DNA of 64,000 nt from assembly GCA_017451645.1 (NCBI GenBank), contig JAFTNZ010000012.1, positions 62,001 to 126,000 on the forward strand, written 5' to 3'. Of the stretch, positions 16,443-25,714 are shown in pieces. The position numbers were made by a program, and so were the translations under genes. Under the pieces are notes generated by a model that saw nothing but the letters and a program-made list of their open reading frames with translations, searched no databases and was not told where the DNA came from. Numbering within the stretch: the stretch's first letter is position 1; every line of letters starts with the position of its first letter. The DNA is from Bacteroidaceae bacterium. Its GTDB lineage: Bacteria > Bacteroidota > Bacteroidia > Bacteroidales > Bacteroidaceae.

Positions 16443-17618
16443 CTAATCCTTGAAGAGCGATTTGGCTATGCCCATCTCCAAACCACGAAGTTCGGCCAAT
16501 CCGCGTAATCGACCTATACAACTGTATCCGGGGTTGGTCTTTTTCTTCAAGTCATCCACCATCTGGTGGCCATGGTCGGGACGCATGGCGATAGACTCTC
16601 CGCGACGCTGTTGAAGTTCAAGGAATGCCTTCATCACACCGTACATATCCACATCTCCTTCCAGATGATTGGCTTCGTGGAAGTTGCCCTCTGCATCCCG
16701 TTGGGTACTACGCAGGTGTACGAAGTGGATACGGTCGCCGAAACGTTTCATCATGGCAGCACAGTCGTTGGCACTGCTTACACCGAATGAACCTGTGCAG
16801 AGGCAGAGTCCGTTGCTTGCGTTGGGCACAGCATCTATAAGAGCTTGAAAATCTTCGGCCCGACTCAAAATACGTGGCAGACCAAGTATGCTCATAGGTG
16901 GGTCATCGGGATGGATTACCATCTTCACACCGGCTTCATCGGCTACAGGGCAGATCTCGCTGAGGAAATAGATGAGATTGGCACGCAGGCGTTCGGGAGT
17001 AATGTCCTTGTAACGGTCCAGTTCGTGTTGGAATTGTTCTAATGTGAAGCTCTCCTCCGAACCGGGAAGTCCGGCAATCATGTTGCGAACCAACAGGTTC
17101 TTTTCGTCTTCGTTCATTTGTTCGAAGCGGGCCTTGGCCTTGGCTTTCTCTTCATCACTGTATTCGGTTTCGGCTCCGGGGCGTTTCAACAAGAAGAGAT
17201 CGAAAGCAACAAAGGCCGCACGCTCGAATCGTAGGGCGCGGCTGCGGTCGGGCATTTCGTAATCCAAATCGGTGCGGGTCCAATCGAGTACAGGCATAAA
17301 GTTATAGGTTACGATGGGAATGCCGCATTTGCCCAAGTTACGCAAACTCTGCTTGTAGTTTTCAATGTATTTCTGGAAGTCTCCCGTCTGCGTCTTGATG
17401 TGTTCGTGTACAGGTACACTCTCCACCACCGACCATGTAAGTCCGGCAGCTTCAATCATCTCTTTCCGCTTATTGATTTCTTCCACAGTCCATATTTCTC
17501 CGTTGGGGATATGGTGTAGGGCATTCACGACACCGGTGGCTCCGGCCTGTCGGATGTCCCAAAGGCTGACCGGGTCATTCGGCCCATACCAGCGCCAGGT
17601 TTGTTCGCAAAGTATCAT
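16443..17618 (-). CDS. uxuA: Mannonate dehydratase
   Basis: The enzyme dehydrates D-mannonate to 2-keto-3-deoxygluconate in hexuronate catabolism. The ATG at 17618 ([19 protein letters not shown]) is the canonical start; the 15 residues before it run into the upstream gene boundary. The 391-residue product shows the UxuA pattern: [60 protein letters not shown], and the terminal MRPDHGHQM and [18 protein letters not shown]. It lies 16 nt after an SDR gene on the same strand, the usual mannonate oxidoreductase-dehydratase pair. It would serve degradation of pectin- or glucuronoxylan-derived uronic acids. Confidence 0.97.
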   Translation of the reverse strand: MILCEQTWRWYGPNDPVSLWDIRQAGATGVVNALHHIPNGEIWTVEEINKRKEMIEAAGLTWSVVESVPVHEHIKTQTGDFQKYIENYKQSLRNLGKCGIPIVTYNFMPVLDWTRTDLDYEMPDRSRALRFERAAFVAFDLFLLKRPGAETEYSDEEKAKAKARFEQMNEDEKNLLVRNMIAGLPGSEESFTLEQFQHELDRYKDITPERLRANLIYFLSEICPVADEAGVKMVIHPDDPPMSILGLPRILSRAEDFQALIDAVPNASNGLCLCTGSFGVSSANDCAAMMKRFGDRIHFVHLRSTQRDAEGNFHEANHLEGDVDMYGVMKAFLELQQRRGESIAMRPDHGHQMVDDLKKKTNPGYSCIGRLRGLAELRGLEMGIAKSLFKD

Positions 17619-17634
17619 AATGATTCTTGATTTA

Positions 17635-18447
17635 TTACATGGCAAAGACATTGAATCCTCCATCTACGACTGCTACCGTGCCGGTGACGAAGCTGGACGC
17701 CTCGCTGATGAGGTATTGGATGGTGCCGCACAATTCCTCGGCGCGTCCCATGCGTCCGAAAGGGGTCTGTCGGATGACATCCTGTCCGCGTTGGGTGTAT
17801 GTGCCATCGGGATTCGTCAACAAGGAGCGGTTCTGTTCGGTCAGGAAAAAGCCGGGGGCAATGGCATTGATTCGGATGCCTTCACCAAATTTCTTGGCCA
17901 CTTCTGTTGCCATATAGGCAGTGAAGTTGCTGATACCGGCCTTTGCTGAGGCGTAGCCACATACGCGGGTCATCGGGCGGAAGGCTGCCATACTGGAGAA
18001 ATTCACGATAGTTCCCTTCTTCTGTTCCACCATCGGCTTCAAGAATACCTGTGTGGGTAGTACAGTTCCTACAAGGTTCAGTTCAAGCACACGTTGGAAT
18101 TCTTCAATCTTCAAGTCGAAGAAGTTGCCATCCGGACTAATGGTTGCGCCCGGCATATTGCCTCCTGCTGCATTGAGCAGAGCATCCACTCGTCCGTATG
18201 CTGTAAGGATGTCGGCCAGGTTCTGTTCCAGAATTTCGCGGTTCATCACGTCTGTGGTGAGGAACATGGCCTCTCCTCCATTTTTTTTGATTTCTTCCAC
18301 AATGGCATTGCCCACTTCAGCCTTACGGCCCAAGATCACCACTTTGGCTTCCTCTTCTGCCAGATGGGATGCTATAGCACGTCCTAACACACCGGTGCCG
18401 CCTGTGATGACGACTACCTGGTCTTTTACATTGAATAGATTCTTCAT
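17635..18447 (-). CDS. SDR oxidoreductase, probable D-mannonate oxidoreductase
   Basis: This 270-residue short-chain dehydrogenase/reductase has the Rossmann motif T-G-G-T-G-V-L-G near the N-terminus and [10 protein letters not shown]. The catalytic Y-A-S-A-K lies near residue 164, and it has the conserved C-terminal VVDGG. Adjacency to uxuA strongly suggests interconversion of fructuronate and mannonate, replacing the unrelated UxuB of enterobacteria. From sequence alone other sugar or gluconate dehydrogenase activities remain possible. It is first in the two-gene uxuA unit; the 189-nt upstream spacer holds a small GC hairpin (GCACAGA with TCTGTGC, 18500-18531). Confidence 0.85.
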   Translation of the reverse strand: MKNLFNVKDQVVVITGGTGVLGRAIASHLAEEEAKVVILGRKAEVGNAIVEEIKKNGGEAMFLTTDVMNREILEQNLADILTAYGRVDALLNAAGGNMPGATISPDGNFFDLKIEEFQRVLELNLVGTVLPTQVFLKPMVEQKKGTIVNFSSMAAFRPMTRVCGYASAKAGISNFTAYMATEVAKKFGEGIRINAIAPGFFLTEQNRSLLTNPDGTYTQRGQDVIRQTPFGRMGRAEELCGTIQYLISEASSFVTGTVAVVDGGFNVFAM

Positions 18448-18636
18448 TTGAATTTTGTGATTATAAGTTTCATTTGATTGCTTTGGTATGTCAATTCTCT
18501 CGCACAGACTCTATCCTGTCGGGTCTCTGTGCCTTTAACTAACAATTCTATGAGTATAACTGTTTCCTTGTTCCGATATTGTTCCTGTTTGGGAAAAATA
18601 AAATCTTTTGTGTTTTGTTGCTATGATGTCGCGTTA

Positions 18637-19038
18637 TTATGCTATTCCGGTCAGCTTGATTTCGAAAATCAGGGTCGAGTGTTTGGGGATTCCGACTGTA
18701 GCTATAGCTCCATACCCCAAATGAGAAGGGATATAGATGCGCCACTTGTCTCCCACGTGCATACGGGTGAGGGCTATTTTCCATCCGTCAATCAGGTCGT
18801 TCAGCCTGAAAGCATCGGGGTATCCTTGAGCCGTGTTGTCATCGAACACCTTTCCGTTGGTCAACATTCCTTTGTAATAGACTGATACGATGTTGCCCAG
18901 TGTCGGCGAAGCTCCTTCGCCACTCTCCATCACCTCGTACAGTAGTCCTGCACTTAGGGGGAGCACCCCCGGCTCAGAAGCCTTTTGCCGGAGATACTCC
19001 TCATTCTCCTGTCTGTATATCAGTTGTTTCTTACTCAT
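18637..19038 (-). CDS. FKBP-type peptidyl-prolyl cis-trans isomerase
   Basis: The 133-residue protein starts at 19038 (MSKKQLIYRQ), where ATGA overlaps the stop codon of the upstream GH43 gene. That coupling argues against the five-residue-longer frame. An N-terminal helical stretch of about 35 residues is followed by a complete FKBP domain: GNIVSVYYKGMLTNGKVFD, then DGWKIALTRMHVGDKWRIYIP, HLGYGA and a final LIFEIKLTGI strand. No signal peptide is visible, so the location is probably cytoplasmic although its partner GH43 is exported. Coupling of an isomerase to a glycosidase suggests, but does not prove, a folding role. Confidence 0.9.
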   Translation of the reverse strand: MSKKQLIYRQENEEYLRQKASEPGVLPLSAGLLYEVMESGEGASPTLGNIVSVYYKGMLTNGKVFDDNTAQGYPDAFRLNDLIDGWKIALTRMHVGDKWRIYIPSHLGYGAIATVGIPKHSTLIFEIKLTGIA

Positions 19039-20108
19039 TTCTTTTCTCCCCAAATACCTTCACTTGTCATCTGTATGCGCTTCATTTCACCATTTTTTTG
19101 GTAGTAGAGGCGGTCGATGCACACCGAGCGGCGGAAGCTGCTTCCTGCCGTGTTGATGCCACCGTTGTGGTAAATGAAGTACCAGTCGCCTTTGAATTTG
19201 ACGATGGCATGGTGGTTGGTGTTGCAATTGCCGGCCACTTCGTTCAAGATGCCCTTGTACTCCCACGGGCCGTTGATGCTCCGGCTCATGGCATAAGCTG
19301 TCTTTTCGGGGAATCCTACGGAGAAGGTCAAGTAGTACCAATCCTTGTGCTTATGAATCCACGGAGCTTCAGTAAAGAAGTCATAGTCCTTGTGTGTCTG
19401 CTTGTCGGCCTGTTTGTTCAGTTGCATCAGTGCTTCTTGCTTTTCTGCGGGAAGCGATGGTTGGTGTATTCCGGGAATGTCGATGGGCATCACCTCGCTG
19501 TCAAGTTCCGTCATGTTTGGTTTCAGTCGGGCATAATAGAGCTGCGTGTTTCCCCAGAAAATGTAGCCAGTCCCATCATCGTCCACCATCACTGTCGGGT
19601 CAATGTCGTCCCAGCTGATGCGCGTCCATTGGGTTGTCATGTCGTTGGTCACAAGCGGTTTCTCTATCGCTTTGAAAGGCCCTGTAGGTGAGTCGCTCAC
19701 AGCCACACCCAGTGCCTTTCCGTGTATGTTCTTGTGTTCGGCAGTTACGTACCAGTAATACTTCCCGTTATGCTCTATGCACTGGCTGGCCCATGCCTGT
19801 CCCGAAGCCCATGGGAAATCTGTCGCTTTCAGCTTGTACGAGTGTTCCGTCCATGTTTTCATATCCGTCGTTGATAGGATACACCATTCTCGCAAGTCAT
19901 AGTGATCGCGGTTGGGTGGGCATTGGTCATGTCCGGCATAGAGGTAGAGGCGGTCTCCGCTCACTAAGGCTGCAGGGTCTCCCAAAAACTTATATTTCAC
20001 AAAAGGGTTCGATGTGGCGGTGAATACCGTGTCCACTCCATCAGTGCTCTGTGCCAACGCAGGCAAGGCGCAAGCTGCTACAAGAGATGCAATCAGCAGT
20101 TTTTTCAT
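19035..20108 (-). CDS. GH43 family glycoside hydrolase, exported
   Basis: The 357-residue precursor has a cleavable signal peptide (MKKLLIASLVAACALPALAQ). It has the five-bladed beta-propeller pattern of GH43, the family of arabinofuranosidases, xylosidases and arabinanases. The likely catalytic triad is Asp44 in G-D-P-A-A-L, Asp170 in D-D-I-D-P-T-V and Glu247 in F-F-T-E-A-P-W. The linkage specificity cannot be read from the sequence. Its stop codon overlaps the start of an FKBP gene (ATGA). It is the first gene of a minus-strand unit that may continue into the mannonate genes, consistent with breakdown of plant cell-wall polysaccharide. Confidence 0.93.
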   Translation of the reverse strand: MKKLLIASLVAACALPALAQSTDGVDTVFTATSNPFVKYKFLGDPAALVSGDRLYLYAGHDQCPPNRDHYDLREWCILSTTDMKTWTEHSYKLKATDFPWASGQAWASQCIEHNGKYYWYVTAEHKNIHGKALGVAVSDSPTGPFKAIEKPLVTNDMTTQWTRISWDDIDPTVMVDDDGTGYIFWGNTQLYYARLKPNMTELDSEVMPIDIPGIHQPSLPAEKQEALMQLNKQADKQTHKDYDFFTEAPWIHKHKDWYYLTFSVGFPEKTAYAMSRSINGPWEYKGILNEVAGNCNTNHHAIVKFKGDWYFIYHNGGINTAGSSFRRSVCIDRLYYQKNGEMKRIQMTSEGIWGEKK

Positions 20109-20146
20109 GTTGAAATGGTTTTAGTTTGATTAATTATGATATGCCG

Positions 20147-20154
20147 CAAAGATA
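20147..20154 (-). promoter_or_regulatory. -7 promoter box for the GH43 transcript
   Basis: The minus strand reads TATCTTTG (TAnnTTTG) about 40 nt before the GH43 ATG. Confidence 0.6.
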
Positions 20155-20947
20155 CAACAAAGAAACGAAAGTAAACATAAAATAGGGAAAAATGTTACTT
20201 GGTCACCCCTTTTGCAGGTTGTCAGATCTGTCTTTTTATCGCATTTGTGGGTTATATTCTTTCATATTGTCAGTGGGAGAGGTGGTGTGCGATGCATGTT
20301 TATGCAGGTGTAAAGCTTGATGTAGTATATTTATGCAGTAATAGCTGCCCTATTTGCAGTTTTTCACCTCTCTCTGCTGAGAGAAATATCACCTTTTACG
20401 CAGTCCGACACTGTTGGGAAGACGAGGCTTTTTTTACCAGTTTGAGGGAGAATGGCTATCGGACTGCTGACGGATAGCCATCCGAGTCGTCTGTGGATGG
20501 CTATCCGTCCGTACTCCGATAGCTGTTTGTCTGCACTCCGATGGCTATTCTCCTCCGGTCCGATAGCTATCGGACTGGAATATGCCCATTTTTCGTCATT
20601 CCCCATTTTGACGAAAAGGGACGGTATGACTGCTCTTGCGCACGTAGAATTCCCTTGCTTTTTTGTATGGTTGTATTTGTATCTAATTGATTACTAGTTG
20701 TGTAGCTTTGTGGACTGCTTCGAGAATCGCATATTTCTGCCTAAATTCGCTTTTGGATGGAAATACGCGATTCCTGCAAAAGAAATATGCAATCTGACAT
20801 TTTGTCAATAGTGTGGATTAAAGTTGATAGCTCTGATACAAGAGTGAAGAAGTGAGAAGAGATAGTTTCTCTTATGGTTACAGTAACAAATTCTGCCCGT
20901 TTTTCAACTTTTTTGTCATGAGCATCTGTTAATTGGCAGTTTTTATC
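20155..20947. other. 790-bp region without a gene, containing a tandem repeat
   Basis: No frame here has a plausible start, family match or codon pattern. The 81-codon plus-strand frame at 20452 is generated by the repeat itself. Apart from the degenerate 22-bp array at 20452-20580 and the two flanking promoters I see nothing recognisable. Confidence 0.6.
20452..20580 (+). repeat. Degenerate tandem array, about 22-bp period, palindromic cores
   Basis: About six successive units share a core of the type CCGATAGCTATC or GGATGGCTATCC, spaced 21-23 bp apart. Linkers resemble CGTCTGT, TGTCTGCACT and CCTCCGGT. Many cores are self-complementary. The array lies between divergent transcripts (GH43 on minus, aspartic protease on plus). 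Confidence 0.65.
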
Positions 20948-20955
20948 TATATTTG
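20948..20955 (+). promoter_or_regulatory. -7 promoter box for the aspartic protease gene
   Basis: TATATTTG matches TAnnTTTG, 36 nt before the ATG at 20991. No clear -33 partner is visible. Confidence 0.55.
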
Positions 20956-20990
20956 CAGATTATGGATAAATACATGAAAATGGAAAACTA

Positions 20991-22313
20991 ATGATGAAGA
21001 AACTCATTTTTATATTGTGGCTATATTGTGGCTGTTCTTTACATGGTTTTGCCCAAACCTCTGATGAGAGAATTGCAGGGGCAATGAATAATTCTGATTG
21101 GTTTGCATTGGATTCATTATATCAGACTGAACCTAAAGATTCAATCAGCGAATTCCTCGAAATCTTTTCTCGTTGTCTGATAGGGAATAGGTTCAATCGC
21201 CCAGATGTTTCTATCCCTGCGTTTACAGAACTGCTCAATACTCAATCGGAAAATCTTGATCTTGGTAACCTGCTCAACTCTTCAATGATGTTTGCTATGG
21301 ACTTAAGCAGGGCTGGAGATAATAAGACAGCGGCAAAAATGTTATCTTCAACTCTTGGTTCAGTACGCACTCATCTTGATAGTGCAACTATAGCAGGTGT
21401 TCAGCAATACATCAATCAATGCGAAGCACTATCTGGATACAATCCTTATAAAGTTACATTTGAAAATTCATCAGGTACAGTCCCTTTTGAAGTAGTTCCT
21501 GTTGGGCCACAAAAGAGTAATTCCGTATTGATGCATCTCAGAAACACTTCAATTAATGGTGTTGAAGCTGATGTCACTTTTGATACCGGAGCAGGTGTAA
21601 ATGTTATTTCAGATTCATTGGCTTTTAAATATAATTTAATTCCACTTGAAGCATCAAGTACTCTTGGTGGATTCGGAATACAAAATGGGGGCTATGCTAT
21701 TGCGAAGGAATTGAAAATTGGAGATATTATTGTTACAGATGTGCCCTTTTATGTCGTAAGTATGACAACCCATAACGAAGAGGCAGACAAATATGCTGAT
21801 TGTTTCAGCATTGTTGTCGGTAGCGAACTGATGTTACAACTCAAAGACCTGACAATTGATTTTGTCAATCATGAAATTACAGTTCCATCGGTTGCTCCAA
21901 AACGAAGTCAGGAAGCTCCAAATATGTGTTTTTCGTCCCATATGAATTTGTTGGGGAAAGGTGTTGTCCAGAGGACTCAGATGTTAATGAATATTGATAC
22001 GGGAGATGCTTCTTATGGCTCGTTGGGCTACGAATTCTTTGAGAACAACAAAGAATATATTGCCAGCAATTGCGAGTTGGACACTATCCGTACGGCCGGT
22101 TTTGGCGGAGTGCAAATATCTGAATGCTATCGTGTGCCCAACATTCCGATTGGATTTGGAGATGAACAAGTTGTTGTGCCAGAGATGGTTGTTGAAATAC
22201 AAAATAGCCCAGATGCTATTGTTGAGTACGAGTGCAATTTAGGATTGAAATCATTGATGCTTTTTAATAGAGTCCGCTTCAATATGGTAGATTTTATTTT
22301 TACTACATTCTAA
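20991..22313 (+). CDS. Retropepsin-like periplasmic aspartic protease
   Basis: The 440-residue precursor has a signal peptide (LIFILWLYCGCSLHGFAQ). Residues about 25-150 are a helical region. Two beta-rich lobes follow, each with an aspartic-protease signature: F-D-T-G-A-G-V-N-V-I at Asp198 and N-I-D-T-G-D-A-S at Asp336. Each is followed by hydrophobic-hydrophobic-Gly type strands. This duplicated layout is typical of Bacteroidota retropepsin-like (clan AA) proteins, in which the two lobes form one active site. The second motif has DTGD rather than DTGA/S, so activity is not certain. Substrate is unknown. A GH31 gene follows 51 nt later, possibly on the same transcript. Confidence 0.8.
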   Translation: MMKKLIFILWLYCGCSLHGFAQTSDERIAGAMNNSDWFALDSLYQTEPKDSISEFLEIFSRCLIGNRFNRPDVSIPAFTELLNTQSENLDLGNLLNSSMMFAMDLSRAGDNKTAAKMLSSTLGSVRTHLDSATIAGVQQYINQCEALSGYNPYKVTFENSSGTVPFEVVPVGPQKSNSVLMHLRNTSINGVEADVTFDTGAGVNVISDSLAFKYNLIPLEASSTLGGFGIQNGGYAIAKELKIGDIIVTDVPFYVVSMTTHNEEADKYADCFSIVVGSELMLQLKDLTIDFVNHEITVPSVAPKRSQEAPNMCFSSHMNLLGKGVVQRTQMLMNIDTGDASYGSLGYEFFENNKEYIASNCELDTIRTAGFGGVQISECYRVPNIPIGFGDEQVVVPEMVVEIQNSPDAIVEYECNLGLKSLMLFNRVRFNMVDFIFTTF

Positions 22314-22364
22314 CAAGACTGATTAAACAGAGAATTTTTCTATCATTCATAAATCATATAAGAC

Positions 22365-24860
22365 ATGAAAAAACAATTCTTATCTTTGTTGTGTCTGATG
22401 GTGATAATGACCACCCAGGCGCAAACTGTGACACAGACAAAGTATGGAGTGAAGGTGGATGCGGCTCAAACTGGTGTGCCAACCACGGAGGTGACCGTTT
22501 ATACTCCTTCTATCATTCGAGTGACCAAGTATGCCGATGGGTTGAAACAAATGCCCGAAAAGAAGAGCTATTCGGTGATTCTTGAACCTACGGGTGCAGA
22601 TTTCCAAATGCGCGATGCCGGACCTTCGGTGACTATTACAACGGAGCAGATGACGGTGACCATCGACAAGCAGACAGGTGCCGTATGCTTTGCCCAAGGG
22701 CAGAACATGTTGCTTCAGGAGATAGCAGCCGGTGAAGTGAAAACAATTACTACGGGTGCCGACAAGGGTAAGTATGAGATTGCCCAGAATTTCCGTCTGG
22801 ATAAAGACGAGGCCATCTTCGGATTCGGTCAGCGTGGAAGCAAGAACCTGAACCAACGTGGAGAGAAAATCAAGATGTGGAATACGAATGGAAACATTAC
22901 CATCCCTTACTTCGCTTCGGAGAAAGGGTATGGATTCTATTGGGACAATGCCGGACGTTCACGTTTTGAAGATAGTGAAGATCTGACCCGCTTCACCTCT
23001 GAAGTAGCTCAATGCATGGATTACTATTTCATCTACGGTGGTGGTTCACAAGATGCCGTGATGGCTTCGGTGCGCCAGCTTTCAGGACAAGCCACCATGT
23101 TCCCCCTTTGGTCAATGGGCTTCTGGCAATGTCGCGAACGCTATAAGACAAGCGATGAGTTGTGCGAGGTGCTCGACAAGTACCGTGAGTTAGAGATTCC
23201 CCTTGACGGTATTGTGCAGGACTGGCAATACTGGGGATGCGATTCCAACTGGAATGCCATGAAGTTCATGAATCCCTATTATATTAATAAGGTGGGCGAT
23301 GAGAAGTGGGCAAAATATCTGCCCGACGATTTGAAACCTTTGGCCAAGGCATATGTCGAGAAAGGATTGGAACCACGCATCAAGAGTCCGCAGGAGATGG
23401 TGGATTATGTACATAGCAAGAATGCCCATCTGATGATCTCTATCTGGGCAAGCTTCGGTCCTTGGACTGAGCAGTACAAGGAGTTGGAAAAGATTGGAGC
23501 ACTGTACCCCTTCGACACATGGCCGCGTAATCGGGGTGTGAAACCTTATGATCCCTTCAATCCGAAGGCGCGCGACATCTATTGGAAATACCTGAAGAAC
23601 CTCTACGATATGGACATTGATGCTTGGTGGAGCGATTCTACAGAGCCTGACCAATGGGACCAACCGGGCGATGACGAACACATGACGAACGACGGTACTT
23701 GGCGGAGTGTGAAGAATGCTTTCCCGCTGATGAGTAACAAGGGTGTGTATGAAAACCTGCGCAAACAGAAGAAGAACAACAAGCGCTCTTTCCAGATGAC
23801 ACGAAGCAGTTCGTTCGGTATCCAGCGCTATGCTACCTTCAGCTGGAGTGGCGACATCGTCAGCAACTGGCAGGTGATGAAAAACCAGATTCCTTCAGGA
23901 TTGAACTATGTGACTTGTGGTATTCCCTTCTGGAATACAGATATCGGAGGTTTCTTCGGATGGGACATCCGTAACAATCCGCGCGACCCCTTTGCGCAGG
24001 AACTGCAGGTGCGCTGGATGCAATGGGGGTGCTTCATGCCGCTGATGCGCAACCATCGTTCGGGACCTATGCTCAACGAAATGTACCGCTATGGTAACCC
24101 TGGGGAATGGGCTTTCGATGTGCAGAAACAGTATGTGGAACTCCGTTACCGCCTGCTTCCTTACATTTATAGTATGATGGGCGAAGTCGTACAACGTAGC
24201 GGCTCAATCATGCGTCCGCTCTTCTTTGACTTCGTACACGACAAGCGTGCTATCAACCTGACGGACGAGTATCTTTTCGGGCGTTCTATACTTGTGAAAC
24301 CTGTGACAGACCCGCTCTACACTTTCCAAAACGAACATAAGGAAGGCTTTGCCATCTATCCGGAAGTGGAGAAGGCGGCTGCTCCTGTCAGTGTATATCT
24401 GCCTTCCGGTGCGCGTTGGTATGACTTTTGGACAAACGACCTGATAGACGGCGGACGCACAGTGAAGCGGCTGGCTCCCATCGACATTATTCCTCTCTAC
24501 ATCAAGGCCGGCACGATTATCCCCTTCGGACCAGCCGTACAGTATTCGGATGAGAAGCCTTGGGACAACCTTGAAATCCGCGTCTATCCCGGTGCAGATG
24601 CCGACTTTGTACTTTATGAAGACGAGGGAGATAACTATAACTACGAGAAGGGATCTTTCACCGAAATCCGTTTTCATTGGGATGATGCCTCACATACGCT
24701 CACCATTGCCGACCGCAAGGGGACATACAAGGGAATGCTGGCCGAGCGTAGCTTCCGCATTCTATTGGTAGGTAAGGATTCGCCATCGGGTGACAAAGAG
24801 CCGCAGGCATTCACTGCCACCATTGTTTACAACGGGAAAGAACAAAAGGTGAAATTGTAA
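22365..24860 (+). CDS. GH31 family glycosidase (alpha-glucosidase/alpha-xylosidase), exported
   Basis: The 831-residue enzyme has a signal peptide ending TTQAQ. An N-terminal beta-sandwich is followed by the GH31 (beta/alpha)8 barrel and C-terminal beta domains of the DUF5110 type (LYEDEGDNYNYEKG). The nucleophile is Asp424 in W-W-S-D-S-T-E-P and the acid/base Asp497 in W-S-G-D-I-V-S-N-W. FGFGQRG and the DGIVQDWQYWG strand also fit the family. The WSDSTEP variant, rather than the WxDMNE typical of many alpha-glucosidases, resembles the alpha-xylosidase or sulfoquinovosidase side of the family, but specificity is not settled. A long hairpin terminator follows. Confidence 0.95.
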   Translation: MKKQFLSLLCLMVIMTTQAQTVTQTKYGVKVDAAQTGVPTTEVTVYTPSIIRVTKYADGLKQMPEKKSYSVILEPTGADFQMRDAGPSVTITTEQMTVTIDKQTGAVCFAQGQNMLLQEIAAGEVKTITTGADKGKYEIAQNFRLDKDEAIFGFGQRGSKNLNQRGEKIKMWNTNGNITIPYFASEKGYGFYWDNAGRSRFEDSEDLTRFTSEVAQCMDYYFIYGGGSQDAVMASVRQLSGQATMFPLWSMGFWQCRERYKTSDELCEVLDKYRELEIPLDGIVQDWQYWGCDSNWNAMKFMNPYYINKVGDEKWAKYLPDDLKPLAKAYVEKGLEPRIKSPQEMVDYVHSKNAHLMISIWASFGPWTEQYKELEKIGALYPFDTWPRNRGVKPYDPFNPKARDIYWKYLKNLYDMDIDAWWSDSTEPDQWDQPGDDEHMTNDGTWRSVKNAFPLMSNKGVYENLRKQKKNNKRSFQMTRSSSFGIQRYATFSWSGDIVSNWQVMKNQIPSGLNYVTCGIPFWNTDIGGFFGWDIRNNPRDPFAQELQVRWMQWGCFMPLMRNHRSGPMLNEMYRYGNPGEWAFDVQKQYVELRYRLLPYIYSMMGEVVQRSGSIMRPLFFDFVHDKRAINLTDEYLFGRSILVKPVTDPLYTFQNEHKEGFAIYPEVEKAAAPVSVYLPSGARWYDFWTNDLIDGGRTVKRLAPIDIIPLYIKAGTIIPFGPAVQYSDEKPWDNLEIRVYPGADADFVLYEDEGDNYNYEKGSFTEIRFHWDDASHTLTIADRKGTYKGMLAERSFRILLVGKDSPSGDKEPQAFTATIVYNGKEQKVKL

Positions 24861-24931
24861 TGGAAAACTTGAAAGGTCACTCGTAAATTTCAAAGTAGCC
24901 CTGATACTTCTATATTCTGAGCTTCAGAATA

Positions 24932-24996
24932 AATAATCCAAAGCACGGAAAGAATAATCTGCGCTTTGGATTATTCTTTCCGTGCTTTGGATTATT
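24932..24996. terminator. Very long perfect hairpin (28-bp stem) between converging genes
   Basis: Arms 24932-24959 and 24969-24996 are perfectly complementary (AATAATCCAAAGCACGG and onward) around a 9-nt loop. The loop and right arm repeat CGCTTTGGATTAT, so alternative pairings exist. It lies between GH31 (+) and the LolA-like gene (-). It probably acts as a bidirectional terminator; an element origin is also possible. Confidence 0.75.
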
Positions 24997-25062
24997 AAAA
25001 TATAGGGTTATTTATCGTTTATGCAAGGGGGAGTGAATGTTTAACTGCCCAATGCGTACGTT

Positions 25063-25680
25063 TTACTCGGGGATGTCGAATACGGTAGCGGAGAATTTGG
25101 CATCAGGCCTTATGTCACTTATTTCGTAAACAGTGCTGTTGCCTCCCCATTCTATCATCTCCATGCGTGTGAGCAGGTGGCTCTTGGAGTCGTAGCTGAG
25201 AACAATTTTCTTGTATCCGCGTGCAGTCTTCTTCTGGCTTGTCAGGCTGACGATGATGCCCGAAGCCTCTTTGCTGACGCTGATGTCGGCATTATTCTCT
25301 TCCGCCAGTTGTGCCGGTTTTCCGTGTACACAGTAGAGCAGTGTGTTCCTCAGGCTGCGCATGGCCTTGTTCTTTTCGGTATTGAAGTTGTTTTTCTTCT
25401 TTCCTCGAATCATGTAGAAACGTTCTCCGTTGATAATCAGCAAATCGGTCGATGGAGCATTGTAGTGCATGGCCATTTTGTCCGAATCGCTGATGTAAAG
25501 TGTTCCATCAGAATGGATTTCTTTCCCGTTAGCAGCAATCTTTTTTGTTTGTGCAAAGGTCCCTTGGATGGAGGTGATGGCAGCATTGGCTTTCTCTATT
25601 TGTGCCAGTGTGGCTTGGTTGTCCTGTGCGTGCAGCAGGGTGCAGAGCAGCAGGCAGATGGATAGTGTGATAGTTTTCAT
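25063..25680 (-). CDS. LolA-like outer-membrane lipoprotein carrier
   Basis: This 205-residue exported protein has a signal peptide ending LLHAQ. It has the LolA/LppM-type beta pattern: ITSIQGTFAQTKKI near residue 37, DGTLYISDSDKMAMHYNAPSTDLLIINGERFYM, and a C-terminal LTRMEMIEWGGNSTVYEISDI. It lies last in a three-gene minus-strand run after fabG and a CrtI-like oxidoreductase. LolA homologues are regular members of aryl polyene/flexirubin clusters, where they are thought to help move the lipid-linked pigment to the outer membrane. Housekeeping LolA is the alternative, but the neighbours favour the pigment role. Confidence 0.85.
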   Translation of the reverse strand: MKTITLSICLLLCTLLHAQDNQATLAQIEKANAAITSIQGTFAQTKKIAANGKEIHSDGTLYISDSDKMAMHYNAPSTDLLIINGERFYMIRGKKKNNFNTEKNKAMRSLRNTLLYCVHGKPAQLAEENNADISVSKEASGIIVSLTSQKKTARGYKKIVLSYDSKSHLLTRMEMIEWGGNSTVYEISDIRPDAKFSATVFDIPE

Positions 25681-25714
25681 ATTTTCTTCATTTTTCGTTC
25701 TTCACTTTTCACTC

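Noticed and set aside
20452..20580. CRISPR array
   Set aside because: Units are only 21-23 bp apart without unique spacers of normal length, and no cas gene is present.
20452..20697. 81-codon open frame on plus strand within the repeat array
   Set aside because: Its residues simply translate the 22-bp repeats; no start signal, family or codon pattern supports a protein.
16443..24860. Possible polysaccharide utilisation locus
   Set aside because: Glycosidases and uronate genes cluster here, but no SusC/SusD pair or hybrid two-component regulator is present.
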